Assembly (NCBI RefSeq): GCF_003148565.1
Contig: NZ_QGGL01000003.1
Location: forward strand, 239,223-303,222
Reading direction: 5' to 3'
DNA length: 64,000 bases
DNA from: Tumebacillus permanentifrigoris
GTDB taxonomy: Bacteria > Bacillota > Bacilli > Tumebacillales > Tumebacillaceae
Shown: one piece after another, positions 30,059 to 37,656 of the stretch
Layout: each line of letters opens with the position of its first letter
How positions within the stretch are numbered: the stretch's first letter is position 1
Translations under genes and position numbers: made by a program
Notes under the pieces: generated by a model
Database searches by the model: none
Seen by the model: the letters and a program-made list of their open reading frames with translations, nothing else
Told to the model about the DNA's origin: nothing

Positions 30059-30090
30059 ATTGTACCAAGAGCTTGTTACACAGCAGTTAC
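30059..30090 (-). promoter_or_regulatory. SARP-type promoter of the PHB esterase operon
   Basis: On the minus strand, GTAAC (30090-30086) and GTAAC (30079-30075) form a direct repeat with 11 bp period; ten bases later comes TACAAT (30064-30059) as -10. No standard -35 is present. The ATG is about 53 bases further on. Same geometry as three other promoters in the block. Confidence 0.65.
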
Positions 30091-30093
30091 AAC

Positions 30094-30125
30094 AAAAAGT
30101 GGGGGTTTACACCCCCACTTTTTCC
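30094..30125 (-). terminator. Terminator overlapping the stop of the alpha/beta hydrolase gene
   Basis: AAAAAGTGGGGGT/ACCCCCACTTTTT hairpin around GTAA. The TAA stop of the hydrolase lies in the loop. It insulates the liv/hydrolase operon from the PHB operon. Confidence 0.85.
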
Positions 30126-30883
30126 CGCAAAAACGCTTCCAGATCTTGCATCAAACGCGCTGGTGCTTCAACGTTCGGCGAGTGACCCATGCCTTCGTAC
30201 AGAAGCAACGTGCTCTCTGGGATGCTGTCGCGCGTGCGCTCCATCATCTCCAACGAGATGAGCGTATCCTGAACACCATAGACGATCAACGTCGGAATCT
30301 GGCACGAAGCGAGGGCCGGACGGAAATCCTGTTCCCCAAGCGACGTGTAGTTCGGCACTGTCGTCGGACCGGCGATCATCGCATCGTCAACCAGCGCTTC
30401 GAAAAACTCGCCGGTGGCGGCGGTCGGGACCACGGCCGCCAGCGCCATCTTCATGAAGTTGCGATCCTTGATCATCATCTCAAGCAACGGCTTGCGCTCG
30501 TCAGGTGTTGTTATGCCTTCCGCCGGGGCCGAATTGACCAACACCATCGCTTCGACGAGTTCTGGAGCGTTGATCGCCACGGCCATCGAGATCGCGCCCC
30601 CCATCGAATGACCGACGAGGGTGACTCTGTTCAAGCCCAATTCCTGCAACATCGCTTGCACATCTGCAGCGTACTGCGGGATGGAATTGCCGCCCGCAGG
30701 TTCGCTCTGCCCACATCCGCGCAAGTCGATACGGACGACCTTGTACCGTTCGGCAAGCGGTGTGAACATGTGATCCCACCAGCGCGCCGATCCAACATTG
30801 CCGTGGATCAGCACCAGGGTGCGTTCACCCTGTCCCGCTTGTTCATAGTATAGATTTGCTCCGTTTACTGTCAGATGCGGCAT
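30107..30883 (-). CDS. Alpha/beta-fold hydrolase
   Basis: 258 residues. LVLIHGNVGSARWWD oxyanion region, nucleophile in LVGHSMGGAIS, acid near VYGVQDTLI, histidine in GMGHSPNVEAP: a complete triad of the cytoplasmic hydrolase/lactonase type. The start overlaps the end of the LivM-like permease gene by 41 bp, so it is the last gene of the transporter operon. Perhaps it cleaves an ester or thioester imported by that transporter; this is inference from position only. Confidence 0.85.
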   Translation of the reverse strand: MPHLTVNGANLYYEQAGQGERTLVLIHGNVGSARWWDHMFTPLAERYKVVRIDLRGCGQSEPAGGNSIPQYAADVQAMLQELGLNRVTLVGHSMGGAISMAVAINAPELVEAMVLVNSAPAEGITTPDERKPLLEMMIKDRNFMKMALAAVVPTAATGEFFEALVDDAMIAGPTTVPNYTSLGEQDFRPALASCQIPTLIVYGVQDTLISLEMMERTRDSIPESTLLLYEGMGHSPNVEAPARLMQDLEAFLREKVGV

Positions 30884-31850
30884 TGCGAGACCCCCCCTGT
30901 TTCTGCGTCCATTTGTCGAGAATCGTCCCCAGGATGCCTTTCGGGAAGAACATGACGATCACGATGTACAAGATTCCGAAAAACATCAACCATCGCTCAA
31001 ACAGCGGGTATTGCGTTGACAGCGAGCTAAACCACTCATGAGCAAATGTGATGACTCCTGCCCCCAGCACAGCGCCAAACAGCGTGCCCACGCCGCCGAC
31101 GATCGTCATCAGCAACGCTTCGATCGTACGGTCCATGCCAAATACCGAGGTGTTCACGTATTTTTGCAACACGGTCCACAGACCGCCTGACATCGCCGCC
31201 ACACAGCCAGAGATCACGATCGACGCCAGCTTGTAATGGAGCACGTTGTAGCCCAGCGATTCCACGCGCTGCTCGTTCTCGCGGATCGCTTGCAAAGTCC
31301 GTCCGAACGGTGAGTGAACCACGCGGCGCAACATCAAGTACATCAACGCGAGGAACGCCAGCGCCGTGAAATAGAATTGGGTGCGATCATTGAAGAAACT
31401 CGGCACCCGGATGTACGGAATCCCATCACTTCCACCGGTGAACGAACTCCACTTCTCTGCGAAGATGTAGAACAGTTCAGCAAACGCCAGCGTGATCATC
31501 GAGAAGTAGACATCCTTCACCCGCAAGGAGAGGATTCCGATCACCAACCCGATCAACGCCGCTCCGACGATTGCGATCAGCAGCGCGACCCAGAGCATGT
31601 TCGGCTGTTTGGTTTTCGTGAGCAGGATGCCAACCGAGTAGGCTCCTAGCCCGAAAAAGATCGTATGGCCAAACGACACGATGCCTGTATACCCCAACAG
31701 CAAGTCATAGCTCATGCCGTAGACGGCGAGGATGAAGACGGTGATCAACATCGTCAGCAGGAATTTCGAGGAACTCAGGAACGGCACCAGCGCCAAGACG
31801 ATCAGCAGGGCGGCGAGCAACCAGTTATTATTGAACAACTTCGATCTCAT
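30843..31850 (-). CDS. livM: Branched-chain amino acid-type ABC transporter permease, LivM family
   Basis: 335 residues with about nine or ten hydrophobic segments. The conserved LSLRVKDVYFSMITLAFAELFY and MTIVGGVGTLFGAVLGAG are LivM hallmarks. Pairs with the LivH-like permease upstream (7 bp gap). The transporter family imports branched-chain amino acids, but many paralogues carry amides, urea or carboxylic acids. The acyl-CoA setting makes a non-amino-acid substrate plausible. Confidence 0.92.
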   Translation of the reverse strand: MRSKLFNNNWLLAALLIVLALVPFLSSSKFLLTMLITVFILAVYGMSYDLLLGYTGIVSFGHTIFFGLGAYSVGILLTKTKQPNMLWVALLIAIVGAALIGLVIGILSLRVKDVYFSMITLAFAELFYIFAEKWSSFTGGSDGIPYIRVPSFFNDRTQFYFTALAFLALMYLMLRRVVHSPFGRTLQAIRENEQRVESLGYNVLHYKLASIVISGCVAAMSGGLWTVLQKYVNTSVFGMDRTIEALLMTIVGGVGTLFGAVLGAGVITFAHEWFSSLSTQYPLFERWLMFFGILYIVIVMFFPKGILGTILDKWTQKQGGSRNAASDSKRSKSIL

Positions 31851-31857
31851 ACCCGGC

Positions 31858-32718
31858 TCACCTCCGCACGCTGAGAATGCCTTCAGGCTTCCAGATCAGC
31901 ACCAGCGCCATCATCGCCACGCTGACCGCCACCGCTACATCTGGCAAATAGAACGCCATAAACGTCTGCACAATTCCGATCAACAAGCTGCCAAGCGCCG
32001 CACCAGGGAAGTTGCCGATGCCACCGATGACGATGACGATAAACGCATTCAGTTGATTCGCCATCCCAAGGTCCGGGGTGATCGAGCCAAACGACGGACC
32101 TGCAATCACGCCGCCAAATGCCGCCAAGCCTGCACCCAACGCGAACACCAGCGAGAACACCCGACGCACGTTGATCCCCAACGCCTGTACCATCTCCGGG
32201 TCCTGCACGCCCGCACGGATGATGATCCCGTAGCGAGTCCGCGAGAGGAGCAGATGCACCCCGACCAGCACCAGCAAGCCGATGCCGATCATGAAGATGC
32301 GGTAGATCGGAAACGGATCAGACAAGACATCGACGACGCCGGTCAGCGCAGCCGGTTTGTCAAAGCCGAGCAAGTTCGGCCCCCAGAAATATTTCAGTCC
32401 TTCGGTTAAAACGATCATCAACCCGAGCGTAAGCAGGATCTGCGCGACATGATTGCCGTAAAAAGGCCGGATAAACAAGCGTTCCATCACCCAACCGATC
32501 ACGATGCCCGCCACCGTTCCGGCGATGATGCCGATCAGGAAACTACCGCTGGCATTGAAAGCGGCCAATCCCGCATAGGAGCCCCAGATGAAGATCGCTC
32601 CATGCGCAAAATTCAACACACCCATCAAGCCGAAAATCAACGAAAGACCGACAGCGATCAGGAAGATCAAGCTTCCCAATGCAATTCCGTTCAAAAGCAA
32701 GTTCAAGGTCAGAGACAA
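31858..32718 (-). CDS. livH: Branched-chain amino acid-type ABC transporter permease, LivH family
   Basis: 286 residues with about eight hydrophobic segments. LLNGIALGSLIFLIAVGLSLIFGLMGVLNFAHG is the LivH opening, and AFIVIVIGGIGNFPGAALGSLLIG the conserved coupling-helix region. Between the LivF ATPase gene and livM in one operon. Confidence 0.93.
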   Translation of the reverse strand: MSLTLNLLLNGIALGSLIFLIAVGLSLIFGLMGVLNFAHGAIFIWGSYAGLAAFNASGSFLIGIIAGTVAGIVIGWVMERLFIRPFYGNHVAQILLTLGLMIVLTEGLKYFWGPNLLGFDKPAALTGVVDVLSDPFPIYRIFMIGIGLLVLVGVHLLLSRTRYGIIIRAGVQDPEMVQALGINVRRVFSLVFALGAGLAAFGGVIAGPSFGSITPDLGMANQLNAFIVIVIGGIGNFPGAALGSLLIGIVQTFMAFYLPDVAVAVSVAMMALVLIWKPEGILSVRR

Positions 32719-32761
32719 CGAACTGACCCCCTTTCTACTGAATAGCGATTCCCTTGCGAGG

Positions 32762-33469
32762 CTAGATGGCGATCCCCAAGTACTTTTTCTTCAACTCTTC
32801 ATCGCCGCGAATGTCGGCCATCGTACCTTGGTAGACGGTGTGCCCATCATCGAGGATGTACACATCGTCGCCAACACCGCTCGCCATGATGAAGTTCTGT
32901 TCGACCAGCACGATCGTCGTGCGTTTTTTCAACTCCAAGATCGCCGCCATCACTTTCTCAACCACGATGGGCGCGAGACCCTTGCTCGGCTCGTCAATCA
33001 ACAACAGCTTGTTGTCGTTGACAAACGCGCGGGCGATCGAGAGCATCTGCTTCTGCCCACCACTCAGGTTGCCGCCCTTGCGCTTCCAAGCGATTTTCAG
33101 GTCGGGAAACAGTTCCAGCGCAAACTCCTGACGCTCCTGTGTCGCGGTGTCCGCTTTGCGAATCGCCAGCTTCATGTTCTCCTCGACAGTCAGGTCTTTG
33201 AAAATCCCTTGGTCCTCTGGCACATAGCCGATACCCAGACGCGCAATCGTGTGCGCCTGCATGCCTTGGATGTCACGTCCGTCAAAGACCACACGACCTG
33301 CACGCGGCGGAGTCAACCCCATGATCGAACGCAGCGTCGTGGTCTTGCCTGCCCCATTGCGCCCGAGGATGACGGTGACACGCCCGGCTTCCACGGCGAG
33401 GTTCACACCTTGGAGAATGTGGAATTGGTCGATGTAGGTCTGGATGTTCTCAACTTGTAGCAGCGTCAT
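32762..33469 (-). CDS. livF: ABC transporter ATP-binding protein, LivF family
   Basis: 235 residues, the LivF length. Walker A ILGRNGAGKTTTLRSIMGL, signature LSGGQKQMLSIARAF, Walker B KLLLIDEPSKGLAPI. Starts 20 bp inside the livG gene, indicating coupled translation. Energises the LivHM permease. Confidence 0.94.
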   Translation of the reverse strand: MTLLQVENIQTYIDQFHILQGVNLAVEAGRVTVILGRNGAGKTTTLRSIMGLTPPRAGRVVFDGRDIQGMQAHTIARLGIGYVPEDQGIFKDLTVEENMKLAIRKADTATQERQEFALELFPDLKIAWKRKGGNLSGGQKQMLSIARAFVNDNKLLLIDEPSKGLAPIVVEKVMAAILELKKRTTIVLVEQNFIMASGVGDDVYILDDGHTVYQGTMADIRGDEELKKKYLGIAI

Positions 33470-34223
33470 CGTATAACCCTCCCAAGTACGCCGTTTGCAC
33501 CAGTTCGTTGCTCATGATCTCATCCGGCGTGCCATGTGTGAGCAAGCGACCATTGAACAGCACCGCCAGCGAGTCGGACAAGTCGAGCACCATGTCGATT
33601 TTGTGCTCGATCAGCAGAATCGTGTGCTCGCCAGACGATTTGAGTTCGCGGATCACTTCGATGATCGACGGAACTTCCTCCAACGACATGCCGGCCGTCG
33701 GTTCGTCCAACAGCAACATCTTCGGCTCCAGCGCCAGCAGGATCGCAATCTCCAACTTGCGCTTGTCGCCGTGCGAGAGGTTTTTGGCGAGTTGATCCGC
33801 TTTATTGTCCAGATGAACTTTGGCCAGCAGTTTCATCGCCGTCACTTCGTACTGTTTGAACCGCTTATAATGGGAGAACAACCGGAAACTCCCGCCTCCG
33901 ACCGCCTGTGCCGCCATGCGGACGTTCTCCAACACGGTCAGGTTCGGGAACACGTTGGTGATCTGGAACGACCGCCCGATCCCGAGCTTCGTCCGCTCAT
34001 GCACAGGGAGACCCGTGATGTCGCGTCCGTTAAATTTCACGGTGCCAGCTGTCGGGCGCAATTGCCCGGACAACAGGTTGAAAAATGTCGTCTTGCCGGC
34101 CCCGTTCGGACCGATGATCGACGTGAACGTCTGCGGTTGGACTGAGAAATCGATGCCATTGACCGCCACATGGCCGCCAAACTGAATGGTCAATCCGCTT
34201 GTTTCCAGAATCGGTTGCGCCAA
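33450..34223 (-). CDS. livG: ABC transporter ATP-binding protein, LivG family
   Basis: 257 residues. Walker A IIGPNGAGKTTFFNLLSG, signature LSHGDKRKLEIAIL, Walker B KMLLLDEPTAGMSLEEV, and the LivG-specific GRSFQITNVFPNLTV near the Q-loop. Follows the binding protein gene after a hairpin (34258-34281), so membrane components may be made in lower amounts than the binding protein. Confidence 0.94.
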   Translation of the reverse strand: MAQPILETSGLTIQFGGHVAVNGIDFSVQPQTFTSIIGPNGAGKTTFFNLLSGQLRPTAGTVKFNGRDITGLPVHERTKLGIGRSFQITNVFPNLTVLENVRMAAQAVGGGSFRLFSHYKRFKQYEVTAMKLLAKVHLDNKADQLAKNLSHGDKRKLEIAILLALEPKMLLLDEPTAGMSLEEVPSIIEVIRELKSSGEHTILLIEHKIDMVLDLSDSLAVLFNGRLLTHGTPDEIMSNELVQTAYLGGLYDDAATS

Positions 34224-34257
34224 AACGCCACCTCCTAGCAGGCTTGTCTTGAAAAAA

Positions 34258-34281
34258 GTGCCCTGCCGACGGCAGGGCGGT
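34258..34281 (-). terminator. Partial terminator between binding-protein gene and livG
   Basis: GCCCTGCCG/CGGCAGGGC hairpin with ACTTTTTT after it in the minus direction, 11 bases after the livJ stop. As it lies inside the operon it probably only attenuates. Confidence 0.7.
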
Positions 34282-34291
34282 GATAAAGTGC

Positions 34292-35539
34292 TTACTTCTT
34301 GTTGTTGATCGGCGGTGCGGTATCTTGCGGGCTCATTTCCTTGATCAGCGTCGGGACCAAGTAATCGACACCGTCTTTTTTCTCCAGCTTGACGACGTAC
34401 ATCGGTTGGATCGCTTGGTGGTCTTCCTTGCGGAAGGTGTACTCGCCCTTCGCGCCGTGTACGGTCATGCCTTCCAGCGCCGAAATCAATTTTTCAGCAT
34501 CTGTGGAATGCGCTTTCTTGATGCCCTCGACGATCGCGATCCCCGCGGTGAACCCACCTGCTGTGAACAGATCCGGCGGAGCGTTGAAATCCTTTTGGTG
34601 GTGTTCAACCAACCAATCGTTCTCTTTGTTTTTCGGCAGTCCGTAGTAGTACGCGGTCATGCCTTGCAGCCCTACCGCGCCTTCGCCCATCGCTTTGATG
34701 CCAGCGATGTCCGGAATCCCGGTGGTGACTTTCATTTTGTCGTTGATTTTCAGTTCAGCGATCTGCTTGAACAGCATCGCGCCGCCAGCGCCTGCCCACG
34801 AGATCAGCAGTACGTCTGCCTTGGACTGCACCGCTTTTTGCAGGTAGGGGGTGAAGTCTTTGACGTCTTGCGGAGCGTACTCCTCCTGCGAGATCTTGCC
34901 GCCCTCCTTCTCAATGACACCCTTCCAAGCGCCAGCGCTCGATTTGCCGAACACGGAGTCCGGTGCAAGCGAGAAGTACGTTTTGCCGAGGTTGTCGACG
35001 GCATACTTCGCGCCCGTCAACGAGTCTTGCGAAGAGTTGCGGCCGGTGCGGAAGATGTACTTGTTGAAGTTCTTGCCGGTCAGGTCATCTGCGGCCGCCG
35101 GGTCGATCATGTAAATTTTCTTGTATTCTTCTGCAAGCGGCGCAATCGCTGCGGCAACCGCCGAGCTCGCCGAACCTTGCAGGATATCGACATTGTCTTC
35201 CTCCAGCAGCTTGCGGGCTTTCTTGATCCCTTCATCCGGCTTGCCCGCGTCGTCCTCAACCACCAATTGGATTTTGCGGCCTTCCACTTCGTTCTTGCCG
35301 CCAGTCGCATACTCGATGCCGAGTTTCAGACCGTTCAATTCTTGGGTACCGTAGGCTTCTACTGCACCCGAACGGGACGTGACAACCCCGATCTTGATCG
35401 GTTCCTTGTTGCCAGCGCTCGTGGTGGTATCCGTCGTGGAAGCGGTTTCTTTTGAGTCGCCGCAACCCACCGTCAACAACATCGACAAAGAGACGACGGA
35501 GAGCAGTCCGACTTTGCCCCATTTTTGTTTGTGCATCAC
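34292..35539 (-). CDS. livJ: Liv-type substrate-binding lipoprotein (periplasmic-binding-protein-like I)
   Basis: 415 residues. Signal peptide with lipobox LLTVGCGDS, Thr/Ser-rich linker, then the Peripla_BP_6 fold: PIKIGVVTSRSGAVEAYG, QLVVEDDAGKPDEG, ILQGSASSAVAAAIAPLAEE. Catches the solute for LivFGHM at the cell surface. First gene of the operon, preceded by two tandem GYAAC repeat pairs and a -10 (35587-35649). The substrate cannot be read from sequence; co-regulation with PHB/acyl-CoA genes suggests a carboxylic or amide compound as an alternative to Leu/Ile/Val. Confidence 0.9.
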   Translation of the reverse strand: MMHKQKWGKVGLLSVVSLSMLLTVGCGDSKETASTTDTTTSAGNKEPIKIGVVTSRSGAVEAYGTQELNGLKLGIEYATGGKNEVEGRKIQLVVEDDAGKPDEGIKKARKLLEEDNVDILQGSASSAVAAAIAPLAEEYKKIYMIDPAAADDLTGKNFNKYIFRTGRNSSQDSLTGAKYAVDNLGKTYFSLAPDSVFGKSSAGAWKGVIEKEGGKISQEEYAPQDVKDFTPYLQKAVQSKADVLLISWAGAGGAMLFKQIAELKINDKMKVTTGIPDIAGIKAMGEGAVGLQGMTAYYYGLPKNKENDWLVEHHQKDFNAPPDLFTAGGFTAGIAIVEGIKKAHSTDAEKLISALEGMTVHGAKGEYTFRKEDHQAIQPMYVVKLEKKDGVDYLVPTLIKEMSPQDTAPPINNKK

Positions 35540-35586
35540 ATTTCCCCCTATGTAGTAAAGTGTGTAAGATTCTGAAATTTGTCATA

Positions 35587-35649
35587 AATTTACCGCACGA
35601 TCGTTGCACTGGAGTTACAAATGAAGAAATCAAGTTGCGATTGAGTTGC
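35587..35649 (-). promoter_or_regulatory. SARP-type promoter with two repeat pairs, upstream of livJ
   Basis: Minus strand: GCAAC (35649-35645) and GCAAC (35638-35634), then GTAAC (35618-35614) and GCAAC (35607-35603). Each pair has an 11 bp period. Ten bases after the last repeat lies TAAATT (35592-35587) as -10. ATG 47 bases downstream. The only one of the four sites with a double set. Confidence 0.65.
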
Positions 35650-35661
35650 AAGAAACGCCCA

Positions 35662-36681
35662 CTACAGGGGCGGGCCCCACCGAATCACACAGGAATCCCA
35701 CGCGTATCCGATCCCCGCGCTGACCAGGCCGACCACGTGCCCCGCTTGGATGCGACCGCTCTCCACACCAAGTTCTAAGGAGAGAATCTGGTCGATCTGC
35801 CCGATGTGCCCGTACTCAGAGAGGTAGTAGGATTGTTCGTCTGCCAACCCGAAGTGCTGCAGGACATGATCATGTGCGGAACGCTTCATGTGCAGGATGG
35901 CCAGATAGTCGAGATCTGCGTTGGTATATCCGCTCTTCTCGAGGGCGCGTTCGATCACGCGGATGAAATTCTGCATCGACTTCTGCTCCAGACGCTGCTT
36001 CATACCTTCCGGGTCCATCACATCCAAGTAGTTCAAACGCTGCTCGATCGCGTCTGCGGAGATCGGATGCTTGGTACCCCCAGCGACGACCGCAACATCC
36101 TCGGAGAACGAACCGTCGGTGATGATGTGGCTGCTGAGCAGTTGGTTTTGCTCATGCCCTTTTTTCAACACGACCGCCCCGCCGCCTGCCGCGAGGTTGT
36201 ACATGAAGCGCGTGCGCGGGTTGCTGTAGTCGATGAAATCGGAATTGCGGTACCCGCCAGCCAGCAACACGGTGTTGATCGTCGGATCGGCGGTCATCAT
36301 GTCCTTCGCCACCTTCAACGCCATCACCATCGTCCCACAGCGTTGCTGCACGTCAAACGCCCATGCGTTGACCGCGCCAACCGCCTCTTGCAGTTTGATG
36401 CCTGCCGTCCAGAGCGGGTATTCCTTGTGCTCCTCGCCGATATAGATCACGAGGTCGATCTCCGCAGGGTTGATGTTGCCCTTCGCCAACGCCCGTTCGG
36501 CTGCCCAGATGCCCATCTGACAGGTGTGATCCTCCGGCCCTGGGATCGGCTTGCGTGTAAAGCCCATTTTGGTTTCAATGATCTCCTGCGGAATGCCGCT
36601 CGCCGCCGAAATCTCTGCGGCGGTTTGGTAGTGCTCCGGTATGTAAACGCCAGTGCTGACAATGCCAATCGGGATGTTCAT
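35662..36681 (-). CDS. FabH-like 3-oxoacyl-ACP synthase III family protein
   Basis: 339 residues of thiolase fold. Catalytic Cys in FDVQQRCGTMVMAL, His in LAILHMKRSAHD. The third FabH position (usually Asn in a YGNTS-type motif) reads SEYGHIGQID, i.e. His. Such divergent KAS III-like enzymes condense or hydrolyse acyl-CoA/ACP thioesters in secondary or short-chain acyl metabolism; true fatty acid initiation is unlikely. ATG 36681 follows AGAGGAG; 19 upstream codons were rejected for lack of a ribosome site. Own promoter of the repeat type just upstream. Confidence 0.8.
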   Translation of the reverse strand: MNIPIGIVSTGVYIPEHYQTAAEISAASGIPQEIIETKMGFTRKPIPGPEDHTCQMGIWAAERALAKGNINPAEIDLVIYIGEEHKEYPLWTAGIKLQEAVGAVNAWAFDVQQRCGTMVMALKVAKDMMTADPTINTVLLAGGYRNSDFIDYSNPRTRFMYNLAAGGGAVVLKKGHEQNQLLSSHIITDGSFSEDVAVVAGGTKHPISADAIEQRLNYLDVMDPEGMKQRLEQKSMQNFIRVIERALEKSGYTNADLDYLAILHMKRSAHDHVLQHFGLADEQSYYLSEYGHIGQIDQILSLELGVESGRIQAGHVVGLVSAGIGYAWDSCVIRWGPPL

Positions 36682-36715
36682 GAAGGCAGTGCTCCTCTCA
36701 AAAAAGTTCAAGCCT

Positions 36716-36747
36716 ATCGTAGCAAGTAGAGGTTGCAAAGCAGTTGC
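36716..36747 (-). promoter_or_regulatory. SARP-type promoter of the FabH-like gene
   Basis: Minus strand: GCAAC (36747-36743) and GCAAC (36736-36732), 11 bp period; ten bases; TACGAT (36721-36716) as -10; ATG about 34 bases on. Directly follows the terminator of the upstream reductase gene. Confidence 0.65.
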
Positions 36748-36750
36748 GCA

Positions 36751-36788
36751 AAAAACAGCGAACCGCCTCGCGGTCCGCTGCTTTTTTT
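36751..36788 (-). terminator. Terminator of the FabG-like gene
   Basis: AGCAGCGGACCG/CGGTTCGCTGTTTTTT hairpin in the minus direction, immediately after the stop at 36789. Confidence 0.85.
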
Positions 36789-37541
36789 CTAGATTCCGCC
36801 GCGCACGTACAGCACTTGCCCGGTGATAAAGCTCGCTTCGTCAGAGGCGAGGAACAGCACCGCATTGGCGATGTCCTCCGGCTTGCCCGTGCGTCCGAGA
36901 ACGGATTGCTGGGCGCCATACTCCTTGAACTGTTCGAAGTCCACGCCCATGCGTGCAGCCGTTTCGCGGGTCATATCCGTCTCGATGAAGCCCGGCGCGA
37001 CCGCATTGACGTTGATGTTGTAACGCCCGAGTTCGATCGCGAGCGTTTTGGTGAACCCTTGCAGACCCGCTTTGGCGGTCGCGTAATTCAGTTGGCCACG
37101 GTTGCCAAGCGCTGACGTCGACGAGAAGTTGACGATCTTGCCGTACTTTTGTGCAACCATGTGTTTCTGTGCCTCTTGGGTGCAGTAGAACGCCCCTTTG
37201 AGATGTACATTCATGACGGTATCCCAGTCATCGTCCGTCAGTTTGTGCGCGAGGTTGTCACGAACCACGCCGGCGTTGTTGACGAGGATGTCCAGACGGC
37301 CGTATGTCTCCACCGCTTGTTGCACCATCGCTTGCACCGCTGCACGGTCGGTGATGTCGCAGGGAAACGCGATCGCTTCCAAACCTTGCTCGCGAATGGC
37401 GGCTGCATGGCTCTCTGCGTTTTCGGCACTGATGTCGTTGACGACGACTTGGGCCCCCTCCTGTGCCAGACGCAAGGCGGTGGCGGCACCGATGCCCCGA
37501 CCTGCTCCCGTTACGATTGCCACTTTATTTTGAACGCGCAT
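36789..37541 (-). CDS. FabG-like 3-oxoacyl reductase (SDR)
   Basis: 250 residues. Cofactor motif VAIVTGAGRGIGAATALRLA, NNAGVVRDN, catalytic NFSSTSAL...LNYATAKAG (Ser, YxxxK), NAVAPGFIETDM. Highly FabG-like; NADP(H) reduction of 3-oxoacyl-ACP/CoA or the reverse oxidation. Sits between the FadE-like gene (about 115 bp upstream) and the FabH-like gene, so a role in acyl-CoA turnover is more likely than bulk fatty acid synthesis. Possibly co-transcribed with the dehydrogenase. Confidence 0.88.
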   Translation of the reverse strand: MRVQNKVAIVTGAGRGIGAATALRLAQEGAQVVVNDISAENAESHAAAIREQGLEAIAFPCDITDRAAVQAMVQQAVETYGRLDILVNNAGVVRDNLAHKLTDDDWDTVMNVHLKGAFYCTQEAQKHMVAQKYGKIVNFSSTSALGNRGQLNYATAKAGLQGFTKTLAIELGRYNINVNAVAPGFIETDMTRETAARMGVDFEQFKEYGAQQSVLGRTGKPEDIANAVLFLASDEASFITGQVLYVRGGI

Positions 37542-37656
37542 CTGTCAATACCCCTCTCTCGCCACACGATCGCACGGACTGCGACAGCCAGGCGTGTGCG
37601 GCCATTTTCTGCTGATTTGTCTTGCACGTGGACCGTTTGCGTGGAATTCTCACCGC

